A stretch of DNA of 64,000 nt from JAEXNA01 sp041676625 (lineage in GTDB: Bacteria; Vulcanimicrobiota; Xenobia; Xenobiales; JADMJV01), in NCBI GenBank assembly GCA_041676625.1, contig JBAYRN010000002.1:1-64000 (forward strand). The letters are read 5' to 3'. A program made the translations under genes and the position numbers. Every line of letters begins with the position of its first letter. Positions within the stretch are counted from its first letter, which is position 1. This document shows positions 35,095 through 44,071 of this stretch, in pieces. The notes under the pieces are model-generated. The model saw only the letters and a list, made by a program, of their open reading frames with translations, was not told where the DNA came from and made no database searches.

Positions 35095-35844
35095 CTATCC
35101 TTCAGTCGCCGGGGTTTCGGTGGCTGCGGGAGTAGCGGTCGCGTCCGGAGTGGCCGCGCTATCCAGTTCCGAGTCGAGTTCCTCGTCGGCTTCGCCCTGC
35201 TCGGCTCTCAAGGCTTCCGGATCCTCGGTGGGAACGGACCCCTGACCCATTCCAGTGGGAGGTTCGGTCGCCGCCTTCTCTTCATCGTAGGCGATGTTCA
35301 GGGTGAAAGTAAAGGCGCGAGTGTCTCCCGGTGGGATACTGGTTTCGCTGGTCGACGAGAGCGTGGAGCTTCGGAAGTAGGCCGAGTCGTTGAAGTTTCT
35401 CATCAACTGGGCGATGGTTGCCAGTGGCAGGCGTCCTGCGACTTCGGCAGCCGAACCGCTGATCGTCACCTGGCGGCCTCGGGGGTCGATGGAAAGGCTG
35501 TTTAGGAACACGTTCTCGGGCAGCAAGATCGCGACTTCTTGAAGCAGGTTCGCGTATCGTAGCGGGTCGTGGACCAGACTCTTGATCATCTTGATCTCAC
35601 GCTTCAAGCTTTGAATGCGGTTTTTCATCTCCTCGACTCGAGGAAGCTTGGTTTCAATCTGTTTGATTTCCTGGTTGATCGTTTCGATCCGGGCTTCTTC
35701 CGCTTCGATGGCGGTATTGAGCCTCTGGCTGTAAAGCAACATAAGGGCAGCCGCACCGATGATCAACAGGAACATCACGATCATGGCGGGGTCTATGCCG
35801 AACGACTTCTTCTCTGTAGGAAGAAGGTCTACCTTAATGGTCAT
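35095..35844 (-). CDS. pilN: PilN-type type IV pilus assembly protein
   Basis: 249 aa. The N-terminal KVDLLPTEKK resembles the conserved INLLP-type peptide by which PilN docks on PilM. A membrane helix at about 18-38 and a long coiled coil (EAEEARIETINQEIKQIE) follow, then the PilN domain (LLPENVFLNSLSIDPRGRQVTISG). The last ~50 residues are a disordered Glu/Thr/Ala/Pro tail (ATPDATATPAATETPATEG), an unusual addition. GGAGAG precedes the ATG. pilM would be expected upstream but is replaced here by an SRPBCC gene. Confidence 0.88.
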   Translation of the reverse strand: MTIKVDLLPTEKKSFGIDPAMIVMFLLIIGAAALMLLYSQRLNTAIEAEEARIETINQEIKQIETKLPRVEEMKNRIQSLKREIKMIKSLVHDPLRYANLLQEVAILLPENVFLNSLSIDPRGRQVTISGSAAEVAGRLPLATIAQLMRNFNDSAYFRSSTLSSTSETSIPPGDTRAFTFTLNIAYDEEKAATEPPTGMGQGSVPTEDPEALRAEQGEADEELDSELDSAATPDATATPAATETPATEG

Positions 35845-35948
35845 TCTTCTCTCCGTTCACTCGTCGCCATGGGGGCGACATTGGTTACGTTTCATGGGTA
35901 AGACACGGTGGAGGAGTCGGTTTGTTCCCCCTCACGGAAAAAAAGTGC

Positions 35949-36752
35949 TCAAGTGGAAAGGGCGGCGAATAAGCCGACCATGGTGGCCTTGATCTCGGCC
36001 TCGATCTCTTCGACTTTGTGCTGGCCCCCCGAGTAAGTGCCGCCCCGCATACAAAGACCCTTGTTGTCTCCTCCGGTTGGGAACGACTTGATTTCCCAAT
36101 AGCCGTCGATCTCATCCCAGGCCATAGAGATCTCGTGGTGGGTCAGGGCCAGGACTTTGCCGCTGGCCTTGGTGCCGCTGTCCAGGGTCACGGAGTAGGG
36201 GTCGCCGGCTTTCTGGGGTGGAGGACCGTTCAAGGTCAACCACTTGTTCCAGCCTTCTTCGGTGGTGAAGAGAGCCCGCAGGGTAGGAAAGTCGAATTGG
36301 GCGGGCAGCATGGCAAAAAAGGTCTCCCGGTTCTTGCCAAAATGGTTTTCCACGTAGTTTTTCATGACGCTGAGCGCCATCTGCCAACCGGAGTCCACGC
36401 CGCTTTCCCTGGGATCGGATTTGTGGTTTTCCGGACCCGACTCGCTAAGGGTTACGATCGTTCTGGGAGCGCGGCGGGCCAGTTTGATGGTGAGGACCTG
36501 AGTGCCCACGCCCGGTAGACGAGTCTTGTACACGACTTTGGTGTCTGGTCGCATTTCCGCCAGCGTGTAATCCACTGAGAAGCCGAAGTTCTTGAAGCGA
36601 AAGGACAGTGTGCTACCGACTCCCGGCCATCCCGTGACCTTATCGGTGAACCAGCGCTCTAGATGGTCAGGTTCGGTCCAGGCGGCAAACACTCGACTCG
36701 GAGGAGCGGTGATCTCGATCTCTTTGGTGACGACGTTGAGTTCATGGAACAT
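35949..36752 (-). CDS. Tandem SRPBCC (AHSA1-like) domain protein
   Basis: About 267 aa from ATG 36752. The AHSA1 pattern appears at residues 7-45 (EITAPPSRVFAAWTEPDHLERWF) with DYTLAEMRP and TIVTLSES later, and again in the second half (FDFPTLRALFTTEEGWNKW), so there are two START-like lipid/ligand-binding folds in a row. Ligand unknown. The ATG overlaps the end of the J-domain gene by 11 bp, so the two are co-transcribed. Longer upstream starts would read through that gene out of its frame. Confidence 0.75.
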   Translation of the reverse strand: MFHELNVVTKEIEITAPPSRVFAAWTEPDHLERWFTDKVTGWPGVGSTLSFRFKNFGFSVDYTLAEMRPDTKVVYKTRLPGVGTQVLTIKLARRAPRTIVTLSESGPENHKSDPRESGVDSGWQMALSVMKNYVENHFGKNRETFFAMLPAQFDFPTLRALFTTEEGWNKWLTLNGPPPQKAGDPYSVTLDSGTKASGKVLALTHHEISMAWDEIDGYWEIKSFPTGGDNKGLCMRGGTYSGGQHKVEEIEAEIKATMVGLFAALST

Positions 36753-37353
36753 GGTCTGCGGAGTTCTTAGCCCGAGCATCGGGTACCTTCGAGGCAGAGG
36801 GCGAGGGTGAGGCGACGGGAAAGGAAAGAGTCGGAGGTTTCGCGTTGTGCCGATCCACCGAGGCTTTCTCGGGCTCCCCCAGTTTGTCCCAGATCCGTGC
36901 TCGATGGCCGTATAACTCCCGGTCATGGGGGTCCTCGGCAACCGCTTTGTTCAGGTACACCAGAGAGTCCTGGAAGCGACCCTCCTCCTCGGACTGCAGG
37001 GCTTTCTCAAGATGGCTGCTGCTGAGAAGGCCGGGTAGAAATAGCAGGGCCAAGAAGATCAGGGCTACGGCAACGAAGGGGCCGCTTCGAACCGGCGGCG
37101 AGGCTGCTCGGGGCTTGGGAGAGCTTGCCGAAGGCGGAGGTGGGACCGGTCGGGGAGGGGGAGCGTCCACCGGCTCTTTAGGAGCAGAGGGGGGTGGTGG
37201 CGGTGGAGGCGGGCGGTAGTTCCCTGAAGCCAGCAACTGTTGGGCCTCATTGATCCGGGCCATTTTTTCTTCGGCCCGACGTTTTTCATGGGGATCACTG
37301 AACCGATCGGGATGGTATTTCTTGGCCAATGCTTTGAAAGCGGCCTTCACCAA
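36742..37353 (-). CDS. J-domain membrane protein with TPR-like end
   Basis: At least 203 aa. The HPD motif (KKYHPDRF) lies 15 residues from the first standard start, GTG 37353. A long proline run, a membrane helix (FVAVALIFLALLFLPGLL) and one or two TPR-like helices (FQDSLVYLNKAVAEDPHD) follow. J-domains stimulate DnaK; this one would be membrane-anchored. J-domain helix I is coded upstream of the GTG (residues DPYAELQLSP, about 37363-37395), but no ATG, GTG or TTG precedes it before an in-frame TAG at 37417-37419; the only near-start is ATC at 37411-37413. Either a non-canonical start is used or the gene lacks helix I. Confidence 0.7.
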   Translation of the reverse strand: MVKAAFKALAKKYHPDRFSDPHEKRRAEEKMARINEAQQLLASGNYRPPPPPPPPSAPKEPVDAPPPRPVPPPPSASSPKPRAASPPVRSGPFVAVALIFLALLFLPGLLSSSHLEKALQSEEEGRFQDSLVYLNKAVAEDPHDRELYGHRARIWDKLGEPEKASVDRHNAKPPTLSFPVASPSPSASKVPDARAKNSADHVP

Positions 37354-37479
37354 TTCCGGTTCGGCATCAGGAGAGAGCTGAAGCTCGGCATATGGATCGA
37401 AGCTTGAAAAGATACTCTAAATTTAACCAGGAAGTCGTCGGCAAGCAAGAGTTCTTTCGAGCAAAGAGAAGGCGCAGCC

Positions 37480-38208
37480 ATGAAGATACAAAAGTTCCAA
37501 ATACCCAGTCGATTTCTAGGCAAGCCGCTTTCAGTGGCCATTTACGGTCACTTCGGCCAACCGCTCCTCTGCTTTCCCACGGCGGCAGAAAATTTCGAGG
37601 AGTTCGAGCGCCAGGGGATGATCAAGGCCCTGAGCGAGTTGATCGAAGCCGGCAAGATCAAAGTTGTCACCACCGACGGCATCAATCAAGATAGCTGGAG
37701 CAACAAGCACCTTTCCGTGACCGAAGCTGCCCGACGCCATCAAGCGTTCGACAACTACGTGGCCAACGAACTGGTGGCAGCCATCTATCGGGACTGCCAG
37801 GGCCGGCTACCGCTCGCAGTCATGGGGGCGTCCTTCGGGGCCTACCACGCCGCCAACACCCTGTTTAAGCACCCGGACATCTTCAGTCACTGCTACGGCC
37901 TTTCGGGGGTTTACGACATCTCGTCGTATTTTGGCTCATCCTTTGATGACAACTGCTACAACAACAGTCCCGTCCACTACTTGCCGAATTTAGTGGGTAC
38001 TCCACGCTGGAAGGAGCTGCAAAAGGCCCGGCTGACCCTGATTTGTGGTCAGGGGCCCTGGGAGCGGGTTAACTGGACCACCGATTTTTCTCGGTTTCTC
38101 GATTCCATCGGTTTCAAACACACGCTGGACCTGTGGGGGCACGACGTGGCTCACGACTGGCCCTGGTGGTTTAAGCAGATGAACCTTTACCTGCGCAAAC
38201 ACTTTTAA
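37480..38208 (+). CDS. Esterase-like alpha/beta hydrolase
   Basis: 242 aa. The nucleophile elbow GASFGAYHA (G-x-S-x-G) is near residue 117 and a late DVAHDWPWW provides the catalytic His. The TDGINQDSW and NYVANELVAAIY segments resemble the esterase D/antigen 85-like group. Substrate unknown. No signal peptide, so cytoplasmic. Divergent from the J-domain gene, and 5 bp upstream of the CYTH gene with which it is likely co-transcribed. Confidence 0.8.
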   Translation: MKIQKFQIPSRFLGKPLSVAIYGHFGQPLLCFPTAAENFEEFERQGMIKALSELIEAGKIKVVTTDGINQDSWSNKHLSVTEAARRHQAFDNYVANELVAAIYRDCQGRLPLAVMGASFGAYHAANTLFKHPDIFSHCYGLSGVYDISSYFGSSFDDNCYNNSPVHYLPNLVGTPRWKELQKARLTLICGQGPWERVNWTTDFSRFLDSIGFKHTLDLWGHDVAHDWPWWFKQMNLYLRKHF

Positions 38209-38213
38209 GCGCC

Positions 38214-38801
38214 ATGAGTCAAAGAGAGACGGAGTTCAAGTACCTGCTTTCGGCCACCGATTATCAGAAAGTCCTGGCGGGGTTGGGGGCTCCGCACCGG
38301 GAGCGGGTCTTCGTAAACCGCTACTTCACTGTCGAGGATGCTCCCGGGCGAAAAGACTGGGTTCTTCGACTCAGGGTGGAGGGCTCTCATCGTGAACTCA
38401 CTCTGAAGATCGGCCGGGAGATCGCACTGGGGCTGTTCGACTCCATGGAATACTCAGAGTTGGTGGGTTCTGAGCAACCGGGGGATTGGTCAAACTCCGA
38501 GCCGATTCGAGTTTTTCGAACCGAAATCTCTCCGGCCCCGCTCCGGGTGCAGGGTGAATCCCAGACCAGAAGACTTCTCTTTTCACCACCGCTCGAGGTC
38601 GGACAGGTTTGGGAGTTGGATTCCTGCTGTTTGCCCGGTGGTCAGGAGTTTTTTGAGCTGGAGGTGGAGACGCAAGCCCCGGGGGTGGAGGAGCAGGGAC
38701 GGGCACTCAAGGCCTGGCTGGAAAGCCGGGGTGTTCGCCCGAGGCCCAGCGAGATGACCAAATACGCCAGATTCTTAGGTTCGCTTGAAAGCTCCGGATA
38801 A
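38214..38801 (+). CDS. CYTH-domain protein (triphosphate tunnel metalloenzyme family)
   Basis: 195 aa. The N-terminus carries the ExExK signature (Glu5, Glu7, Lys9 in ETEFK). Alternating basic strands follow (WVLRLRVEG, RELTLKIG, FELEVETQ), as in the eight-strand tunnel of CYTH enzymes, which hydrolyse triphosphates (adenylate cyclase type IV, thiamine triphosphatase, inorganic triphosphatase). The specific substrate cannot be told from sequence. Its last 27 bp overlap the convergent squalene/phytoene synthase-like gene. Confidence 0.85.
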   Translation: MSQRETEFKYLLSATDYQKVLAGLGAPHRERVFVNRYFTVEDAPGRKDWVLRLRVEGSHRELTLKIGREIALGLFDSMEYSELVGSEQPGDWSNSEPIRVFRTEISPAPLRVQGESQTRRLLFSPPLEVGQVWELDSCCLPGGQEFFELEVETQAPGVEEQGRALKAWLESRGVRPRPSEMTKYARFLGSLESSG

Positions 38802-39632
38802 GGCAGTTTTCCCGGCCAAAGCCAACTTTTCCATCTTGGAGAGAGAGGCGCGCTGCTGAAAGACTCCCAGGCCCAGGCTGTCCACCTTCTCAAGAACGGC
38901 TCGGTAGATCTGGGTCATGGCTTCCAGGGAGGCCCGGCTTTCGGGGTTCACCCGGCCTACCAGTTCCTGAGAGCGGGCGTAGTAGCCCCGGGCCCGCTCT
39001 ACTTGAAATTTTAGAAAACGTTCCATCTCCGGACTGGCCTGTCCAAGAAGAAACTGCTCTTCGGTGAGCCCAAACTTCTCGAGATCCTCCAGGGGCAGGT
39101 AGATCCGACCGCGTTCGGCGTCTTCCTTGACGTCCCGCAAAATGTTGGTCAATTGAAAGGCGATTCCTCGCGCCTCGGCCTGGCTCAGAGCCTCGGGGGA
39201 GCCGTCAAATCCGAAGATGTGAAGACAGACCAGACCCACCGTGGAGGCCACCTTGTAGCAGTATTCGTAGAGTTCGGTGAAGGTCTGGTAGCGGGAAACG
39301 GTCAGGTCCGAGGTGGTCCCGTCGATCAGTTCTTCGAAATAGTTGGTGGGAATGCGATATTTGACCACGCTATGGTGGAAGGCCGGCAGAATCGGGTTGT
39401 CGCCCGGAGCGTCGCAGGGGTGGACCAGGGCTTTCCAGCGGGCTAGTCGTTCAGCCTTGTTGTCGATGGCTTCGTCGTCGGAAAGATCGTCGCTCTGTCG
39501 AAAAAAGGCGTACACCGCGCACAAGCTGTCCCGCTTTTCCTGGGGGAGCAGCTTGATCCCGTAGTAAAAGTTCTTGGCTCGTTCCCGGGTCACCCGGCGG
39601 CAAGCTTCGTAGGAGTCGTCTAAAGAAATCAC
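38775..39632 (-). CDS. Squalene/phytoene synthase family protein (HpnC/HpnD-like)
   Basis: 285 aa. Trans-isoprenyl diphosphate synthase with two Asp-rich regions: SDDLSDDE (Asp48/49/52/53) and NILRDVKEDAERGR near residue 175. It also has FAYG-like NFYYGIKLLP at the start. Members condense two prenyl diphosphates into presqualene/squalene or phytoene. The nearby hopanoid genes favour the HpnC/HpnD branch, but phytoene synthase cannot be excluded from sequence. The protein has no membrane segment. Downstream of the NarL regulator gene by 4 bp on the same strand. Confidence 0.85.
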   Translation of the reverse strand: MISLDDSYEACRRVTRERAKNFYYGIKLLPQEKRDSLCAVYAFFRQSDDLSDDEAIDNKAERLARWKALVHPCDAPGDNPILPAFHHSVVKYRIPTNYFEELIDGTTSDLTVSRYQTFTELYEYCYKVASTVGLVCLHIFGFDGSPEALSQAEARGIAFQLTNILRDVKEDAERGRIYLPLEDLEKFGLTEEQFLLGQASPEMERFLKFQVERARGYYARSQELVGRVNPESRASLEAMTQIYRAVLEKVDSLGLGVFQQRASLSKMEKLALAGKTALSGAFKRT

Positions 39633-39636
39633 CAGT

Positions 39637-40302
39637 TCAATCGATCAAGCCCAGCCTCACACCGCGTAGAGCGGCCTGAGTACGGTCCTTGACTCCCATC
39701 TTTCCCATGATGGACTGCACGTGCTTTTTGATGGTCACTTCGGCTAGGTTCAACTCTTTACAGATGGAGCGGTTGGTCATGCCCTTGGCGACCAGACGCA
39801 GGACGTCTAATTCGCGGGGAGTGAGTTGGACGATGGGCGGTAGCTCTCCCTCGATGGCGGGCTTTCCAAGATTGACGGCAGCTCTGGCTACCGCTCCGAA
39901 GGCTTTGTTGAGCAAGGTTTCCGAGATCAGACAGCCGCCCATGGTGGCACTGCGGATGGCGTGGCCGATCAGGGCCTGGGAGGAGTCCTTGGTGAGGTAG
40001 CCGTTGGCGCCCCAGCGCAGGGCCTCCACCAGATAGAGATCGCTGTCAGAAACGGTGATGAAGACAACTTTGGTGTCGGGGTCGCTCTCCCGCAGGCGGC
40101 GCATGGCTTCCAGTCCATTGAGTTCGGGCAGGCGAACGTCCATCAACAAGACGTCCGGCTTCAGTTTCTGGGTTTGCTCGATAGCCTCGGCACCGGTGAC
40201 CGCTTCGCCCACCACCTCAATATCCTCGAGAGCGGACAGCATACCACGCAAGCCCTGCAGGATCACCGGGTGATCATCGACTACCAGCACCTTGATCGCC
40301 AT
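39637..40302 (-). CDS. NarL/FixJ-family response regulator
   Basis: About 221 aa from ATG 40302 (an upstream ATG at 40326 adds 8 residues). The receiver has Asp9/Asp10 (VVDDHP), the phosphoacceptor Asp55 in LLMDVRLP and the GYLTKDS lysine; the C-terminal LuxR-type HTH is LTPRELDVLRLVAKGMTNRSI...TIKKHVQSIMGK. It is a complete, probably phosphorylatable regulator. No kinase adjoins it, but an Hpt protein is encoded divergently 131 bp away, which could feed phosphate into it. Confidence 0.92.
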   Translation of the reverse strand: MAIKVLVVDDHPVILQGLRGMLSALEDIEVVGEAVTGAEAIEQTQKLKPDVLLMDVRLPELNGLEAMRRLRESDPDTKVVFITVSDSDLYLVEALRWGANGYLTKDSSQALIGHAIRSATMGGCLISETLLNKAFGAVARAAVNLGKPAIEGELPPIVQLTPRELDVLRLVAKGMTNRSICKELNLAEVTIKKHVQSIMGKMGVKDRTQAALRGVRLGLID

Positions 40303-40433
40303 AGCTGGCCCCGTTCGATGGTACAAAAGGAATCTCCCGCTGCAACGTTAGCTGAGAAATATCCTTTCGTATGCCTCGGTAGGATACCGTAGCGCCTGCC
40401 TTAAACAAAAGATCTGGGGGATGCTCCCAGAGA

Positions 40434-40766
40434 ATGATGCTCATGAAACCTATCGATAGACAAAAAGCCGTTGAATGCCTGGGCGATGAAGCCGTTTTTG
40501 AGGCGATGATCGCCTCCTTTTTGGAAGAGGTTGACCAGATGATGGTGATCCTCGCCGATGCCGTCTCTTCAGGCGATGCCGCGGTCATTAAAGAGAAAGC
40601 TCACTGGGTCAAAGGGGGGCTGGTCTACCTCCACGCGGGCCCCAGTGCCCAGGCTGCGAAAAGGCTAGAAACCGCCATCAGCCTTGGTCCTGAAGAGATC
40701 AAGGCTGCCCACGAGGAGTTGCACACGGAAGTAGAACGACTCAAGGCCGCCCTAGCTTCCGATTGA
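40434..40766 (+). CDS. Hpt (histidine phosphotransfer) domain protein
   Basis: 110 aa. A single Hpt four-helix bundle with His57 in KEKAHWVKGGLVYL, the usual A-H-x-x-K-G context. The flanking helices (FEAMIASFLEEVDQMM, AKRLETAIS) fit. It would carry phosphoryl groups between receivers in a phosphorelay. Candidate partner is the divergent NarL-type regulator. It is 3 bp from the stop of a convergent hypothetical gene. Confidence 0.8.
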   Translation: MMLMKPIDRQKAVECLGDEAVFEAMIASFLEEVDQMMVILADAVSSGDAAVIKEKAHWVKGGLVYLHAGPSAQAAKRLETAISLGPEEIKAAHEELHTEVERLKAALASD

Positions 40767-40769
40767 TCT

Positions 40770-41156
40770 TTACTCCATCGTGATCTCGTTTTTGGTGACT
40801 TCCATGCTGGTCAGGTCGAATTCGATCGTCTGGGTCTGATTGTTGTAGTTGGTTTCCAGTTTCGCGATTCGGTCCTGGCGATTGATTACCACTCGCTGGC
40901 CAATACTCGCACCGTTTTCGGGGTTGGTGGGGAAGTCTCCCAACACGTAGGCCCGGACAGTCCGCTGGTTCAGTTCCATGGTCGGGTCCAGCAGCCAGCC
41001 GTTGCGTAAGAAGTGCTTGGGCTGCAGGACGTATTTTTGAAATCTTTTGTTCGAGAGCTCGGTAAAGGCGCCAAAGAGGTTCGCCTCCCGAAGTTTGTTG
41101 CAAAACTTGGGAAGTAGCGTTCCGTCGGGCGCGTTGTCAGTTTCTAGAGTGCTCAC
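40770..41156 (-). CDS. Hypothetical protein
   Basis: 128 aa, GTG start preceded by AAGGAG 8 bp upstream. There is no signal peptide, membrane segment or motif I recognise. The middle is basic (NKRFQKYVLQPKHFL) and the C-terminal half beta-rich (RTVRAYVLGDF, TIEFDLTSMEV). Cytoplasmic by default. Convergent with the Hpt gene and divergent from hpnA. No function is proposed. Confidence 0.65.
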   Translation of the reverse strand: MSTLETDNAPDGTLLPKFCNKLREANLFGAFTELSNKRFQKYVLQPKHFLRNGWLLDPTMELNQRTVRAYVLGDFPTNPENGASIGQRVVINRQDRIAKLETNYNNQTQTIEFDLTSMEVTKNEITME

Positions 41157-41250
41157 TTGTTATCTCCTTCTGAGATTACTTGTGACTATTATGAAAACTG
41201 GAACTGAAATATTCCTGAAACACTCACCGGCAGGCGGGATCGAGGCCTGA

Positions 41251-42285
41251 ATGGAGAAGGCCGCTCCCATGGGCAAGACCGTCTTTCTCACCGGTGCTAC
41301 CGGATTTGTGGGTGGCCACCTGGCCCGGGCCCTGGTGGAAAGGGGCGATCAGGTGAGAGCTCTTCGGAGAGGAACCTCTGATACCCGGTTGGTGGAGGAC
41401 CTACCCATCGACTGGGTGGAGGGTGATCTGTTGGAGCCGACCTCGTATGCCGACTCCCTGCGGGGCTGCGCCACGGTCTTTCATTGTGCCGCCGACTACC
41501 GTTTGTTTTCCCGAGACCCCCGGCCCATGTATCGGATCAATGTGGAGGGAAGCGAGGCGCTCATGGCCGCTTGCCTGGAATTGAAGGTTCCCAGAGTGGT
41601 CTACACCTCTTCGGTGGCCGCGCTGGCCCTGCCGGCCCCCGGCCGAGTTTCGAATGAGTCCAGCCGGGCGACTCTAGAAAAAGTCGTGGGTCACTACAAG
41701 AAATCCAAGTTCCTGGCTCAGGAGGCGGTGCTCGAATTCGCCCGGCGGGGACTTCCGGTGGTGCTGGTCAACCCTTCCACTCCGGTGGGCCCGGGGGACC
41801 TCAAGCCCACCGCTACCGGAAAGATCATCGTGGATTTCTTGGCCGGTAAGATGCCGGCCTACCTGGACACTGGTCTCAACCTGGTCCCGGTGGAGGATGT
41901 GGCTCACGGCCACTTGCTGGCCGAGGAGCACGGCCAGAACGGTGAACTGTACATATTGGGGCATTTGAACCTCACCCTCAAGGAGATTCTCGAGATGCTG
42001 TCTGTCATCACGGGTCTACCAGCTCCCAGAGTCAAGATTCCGTATAGCGCGGCCTGGACTGTGGGGCTGTTGGATACTCTGCTGGAAGGGTATGTGCTCA
42101 ATCGAACTCCTCAGGTCCCTCTTGAGGGGGTGCGAATGGCCCGCAAGAAGATGTTTTTTGATCCCCAGCGAGCGAGGGACGAATTGGGGTTTCGACCGGG
42201 CTCGGTCAAGGATGCCCTGGCTCGTGCGGTGGAGTGGTTCCTGAGCAACGGCTATGCGTCCCCGTCAGGAAAGGTTGCCCGATGA
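41251..42285 (+). CDS. hpnA: Hopanoid-associated sugar epimerase HpnA
   Basis: 344 aa; the second Met at residue 7 (41269) is an alternative start. Extended SDR with the Rossmann motif TGATGFVGG, VYTSSVAALALPAPGR (the SSVAxLGLP signature of HpnA proteins), and a Tyr/Lys pair in HYKKSKFLAQE. HpnA is found in hopanoid clusters and is tied to functionalised C35 hopanoid side chains; its exact step is unsettled. It overlaps hpnG by ATGA and so leads a three-gene operon hpnA-hpnG-hpnI. Confidence 0.9.
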   Translation: MEKAAPMGKTVFLTGATGFVGGHLARALVERGDQVRALRRGTSDTRLVEDLPIDWVEGDLLEPTSYADSLRGCATVFHCAADYRLFSRDPRPMYRINVEGSEALMAACLELKVPRVVYTSSVAALALPAPGRVSNESSRATLEKVVGHYKKSKFLAQEAVLEFARRGLPVVLVNPSTPVGPGDLKPTATGKIIVDFLAGKMPAYLDTGLNLVPVEDVAHGHLLAEEHGQNGELYILGHLNLTLKEILEMLSVITGLPAPRVKIPYSAAWTVGLLDTLLEGYVLNRTPQVPLEGVRMARKKMFFDPQRARDELGFRPGSVKDALARAVEWFLSNGYASPSGKVAR

Positions 42286-42965
42286 TAGCTTTTTTCAGCG
42301 CCCTGAAAGAGGAGCGGGAGGCGGTGCGCCGGAGTTGGAGCCTGAAACCCGCCGGTTCTATGAAAGGTCTGGAACTGGAGATGGGAGACGGCTGTCTCCA
42401 TGTCTGCAGCGGCATGGGTGGCGAGCGCATGGGGAGCGCCGTGGAGTTGGTGCAAAAAACCTTTAATCCCCAGGTTTTTATACTGGTGGGGTTTAGCGTG
42501 GGCCTGGATCCCGCCCTGCGGGTGGGGGATCTGGTGTATGACGAGCGCAGTACCAGAACTCTGATCGGCCGGGGCGGGTTCGTGGGCCGAGTAGCGACCT
42601 GCGGTTACCTCATCACAGCCAGTCAGAAACGCACCTTCGCCGAAAAATATCCGGCCAGTCCGGTGGCGGATCTAGAGACCGAGGCCTTTCTGGAGGCGGT
42701 CTCTCCATCGGCTGAAAGGCTGGTCCTGCGGGTCGTCAGCGATTCGGTGGATAGCGATCTTCCCCTGAACTTTGGAGAATTCGTGACCGAGAAAGGCTTT
42801 CCGGATGTGAAAGCCATCGGGCTGAAGGTGGCCACCCGCCCTCATCTCTTGCCTAAACTCCTGAAGGTCGGCCGAGAGGCCGGGGTGGCGGTTCAGGCTC
42901 TGGCCGGTGAACTGGAGAAACAGCGCGAAGAGCTGAGGGCTCGCTACCAGTGGGCGGTCCTGTGA
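42282..42965 (+). CDS. hpnG: HpnG-type adenosylhopane nucleoside phosphorylase
   Basis: 227 aa from ATG 42282, which overlaps hpnA by 4 bp (GTG upstream starts would read through hpnA). Nucleoside phosphorylase fold: GMGGERMGSA at residue ~45, LVGFSVGLDPALRVGDLV, and LETEAF (acidic ligand-binding residue). HpnG removes adenine from adenosylhopane to give ribosylhopane. Its place between hpnA and hpnI and the shared operon with hopanoid genes make HpnG more likely than a housekeeping MTA/SAH nucleosidase. Confidence 0.88.
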   Translation: MIAFFSALKEEREAVRRSWSLKPAGSMKGLELEMGDGCLHVCSGMGGERMGSAVELVQKTFNPQVFILVGFSVGLDPALRVGDLVYDERSTRTLIGRGGFVGRVATCGYLITASQKRTFAEKYPASPVADLETEAFLEAVSPSAERLVLRVVSDSVDSDLPLNFGEFVTEKGFPDVKAIGLKVATRPHLLPKLLKVGREAGVAVQALAGELEKQREELRARYQWAVL

Positions 42966-44071
42966 AGCTTCTCTTATTGCTGCTGTTTGCCGCAGCCTGC
43001 GGTTACCAGATCCTGGCCACCGTGCTGGTGCTGAGATTTTCCCGCCGCCGACCGCGCGGGAGCGGAAAGATTCCCCGATTTTCCCAGGTCAAACCGCTCC
43101 GGGAGCCACTGCCGGCCAGCCTGGAGTCGATGGAGAGCTTTCTGACGCTCCCGGAGCAGCAGGGGCAGGATTTCTATGTTTGTTCGGCTCAACCGGCGCC
43201 TCCATCCTGGCTACAGAATCAGCCTCAGGCGACCTGGCTGCGGCTGCTTGCCGGCCCGGCGGGCAATGCAAAGGCCGCCACCCTGGCCCTGGGCGAGCGC
43301 TACTGGTCGGGTGACATCTTCGTCATCTCCGACGCTGATATGGTCTGCGGACCGGACTACTTGAAAGCGGTCCTGGGTGAGTTTGATGACCCCGAGGTTG
43401 GGGTGGTCACCTGCCTTTATCGGGGGAGTGGTCCTCTCACCCCGGGCGCTGTGTTGGAGTCCCTCTGTATCCTGGATTTCAGTAGCTCCGTGCTGGTGGC
43501 CGAACGGACCGAGGGGGTGCGCTTTGCCATGGGTTCTACCCTGGCGGTGCGCAGAGAGGTGCTGGAGCAGGTCGGGGGCTTCACGGCACTTTCGGAGTAC
43601 CTGGCGGATGATTTCCAAGTGGGCTATCGGGCGGCCAAGAAGGGCTGGAAAGTAGCCCTGGCTCCCACTGTGTTGGATACCCGCCTTGGGGCACCGAGCT
43701 TCGCCCAGGCCCTGGCCCACCAGTATCGTTGGATGGTCACTTCGCGGGTGAGTCGTCCCCTGGGGCACGCCGCTTTCATCGTGACCCAGGGTCTGCTCTG
43801 GGCTCTTCTGTCGGCCTGTTGGGATCTCCACCTGGGGGGCGCACTGGTTTTATTCTGGTGTTTTTTGAGGATCGCTCTGGGAGCGCTTCAAAGCCGGGGG
43901 TTGAAGGGTGTGGGTACCGGCGGTTCGCTCCTTGAACTGCTGTTTTTGCCCCTCAAAGATCTGGTCTTTCTCTGGCTCTGGGTAAGTTCTATCAACGGCA
44001 ACACGGTTCAATGGGGAGCCGAAGAGTTGGAGATCGATTCCGATGGCAAGGTGGTGTCGGTCACCCGATAA
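42962..44071 (+). CDS. hpnI: Hopanoid glycosyltransferase HpnI
   Basis: About 369 aa from GTG 42962, which overlaps the hpnG stop by GTGA. GT21-type membrane glycosyltransferase: N-terminal helix, VISDADMV (DxD), LADDFQVGYRA and HQYRWMVTSR (QxxRW), then C-terminal membrane helices. HpnI adds N-acetylglucosamine (by known work) to bacteriohopanetetrol on the way to the cyclitol ether. Its 3' end overlaps 64 bp of the convergent methyltransferase gene. Confidence 0.9.
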   Translation: MKLLLLLLFAAACGYQILATVLVLRFSRRRPRGSGKIPRFSQVKPLREPLPASLESMESFLTLPEQQGQDFYVCSAQPAPPSWLQNQPQATWLRLLAGPAGNAKAATLALGERYWSGDIFVISDADMVCGPDYLKAVLGEFDDPEVGVVTCLYRGSGPLTPGAVLESLCILDFSSSVLVAERTEGVRFAMGSTLAVRREVLEQVGGFTALSEYLADDFQVGYRAAKKGWKVALAPTVLDTRLGAPSFAQALAHQYRWMVTSRVSRPLGHAAFIVTQGLLWALLSACWDLHLGGALVLFWCFLRIALGALQSRGLKGVGTGGSLLELLFLPLKDLVFLWLWVSSINGNTVQWGAEELEIDSDGKVVSVTR

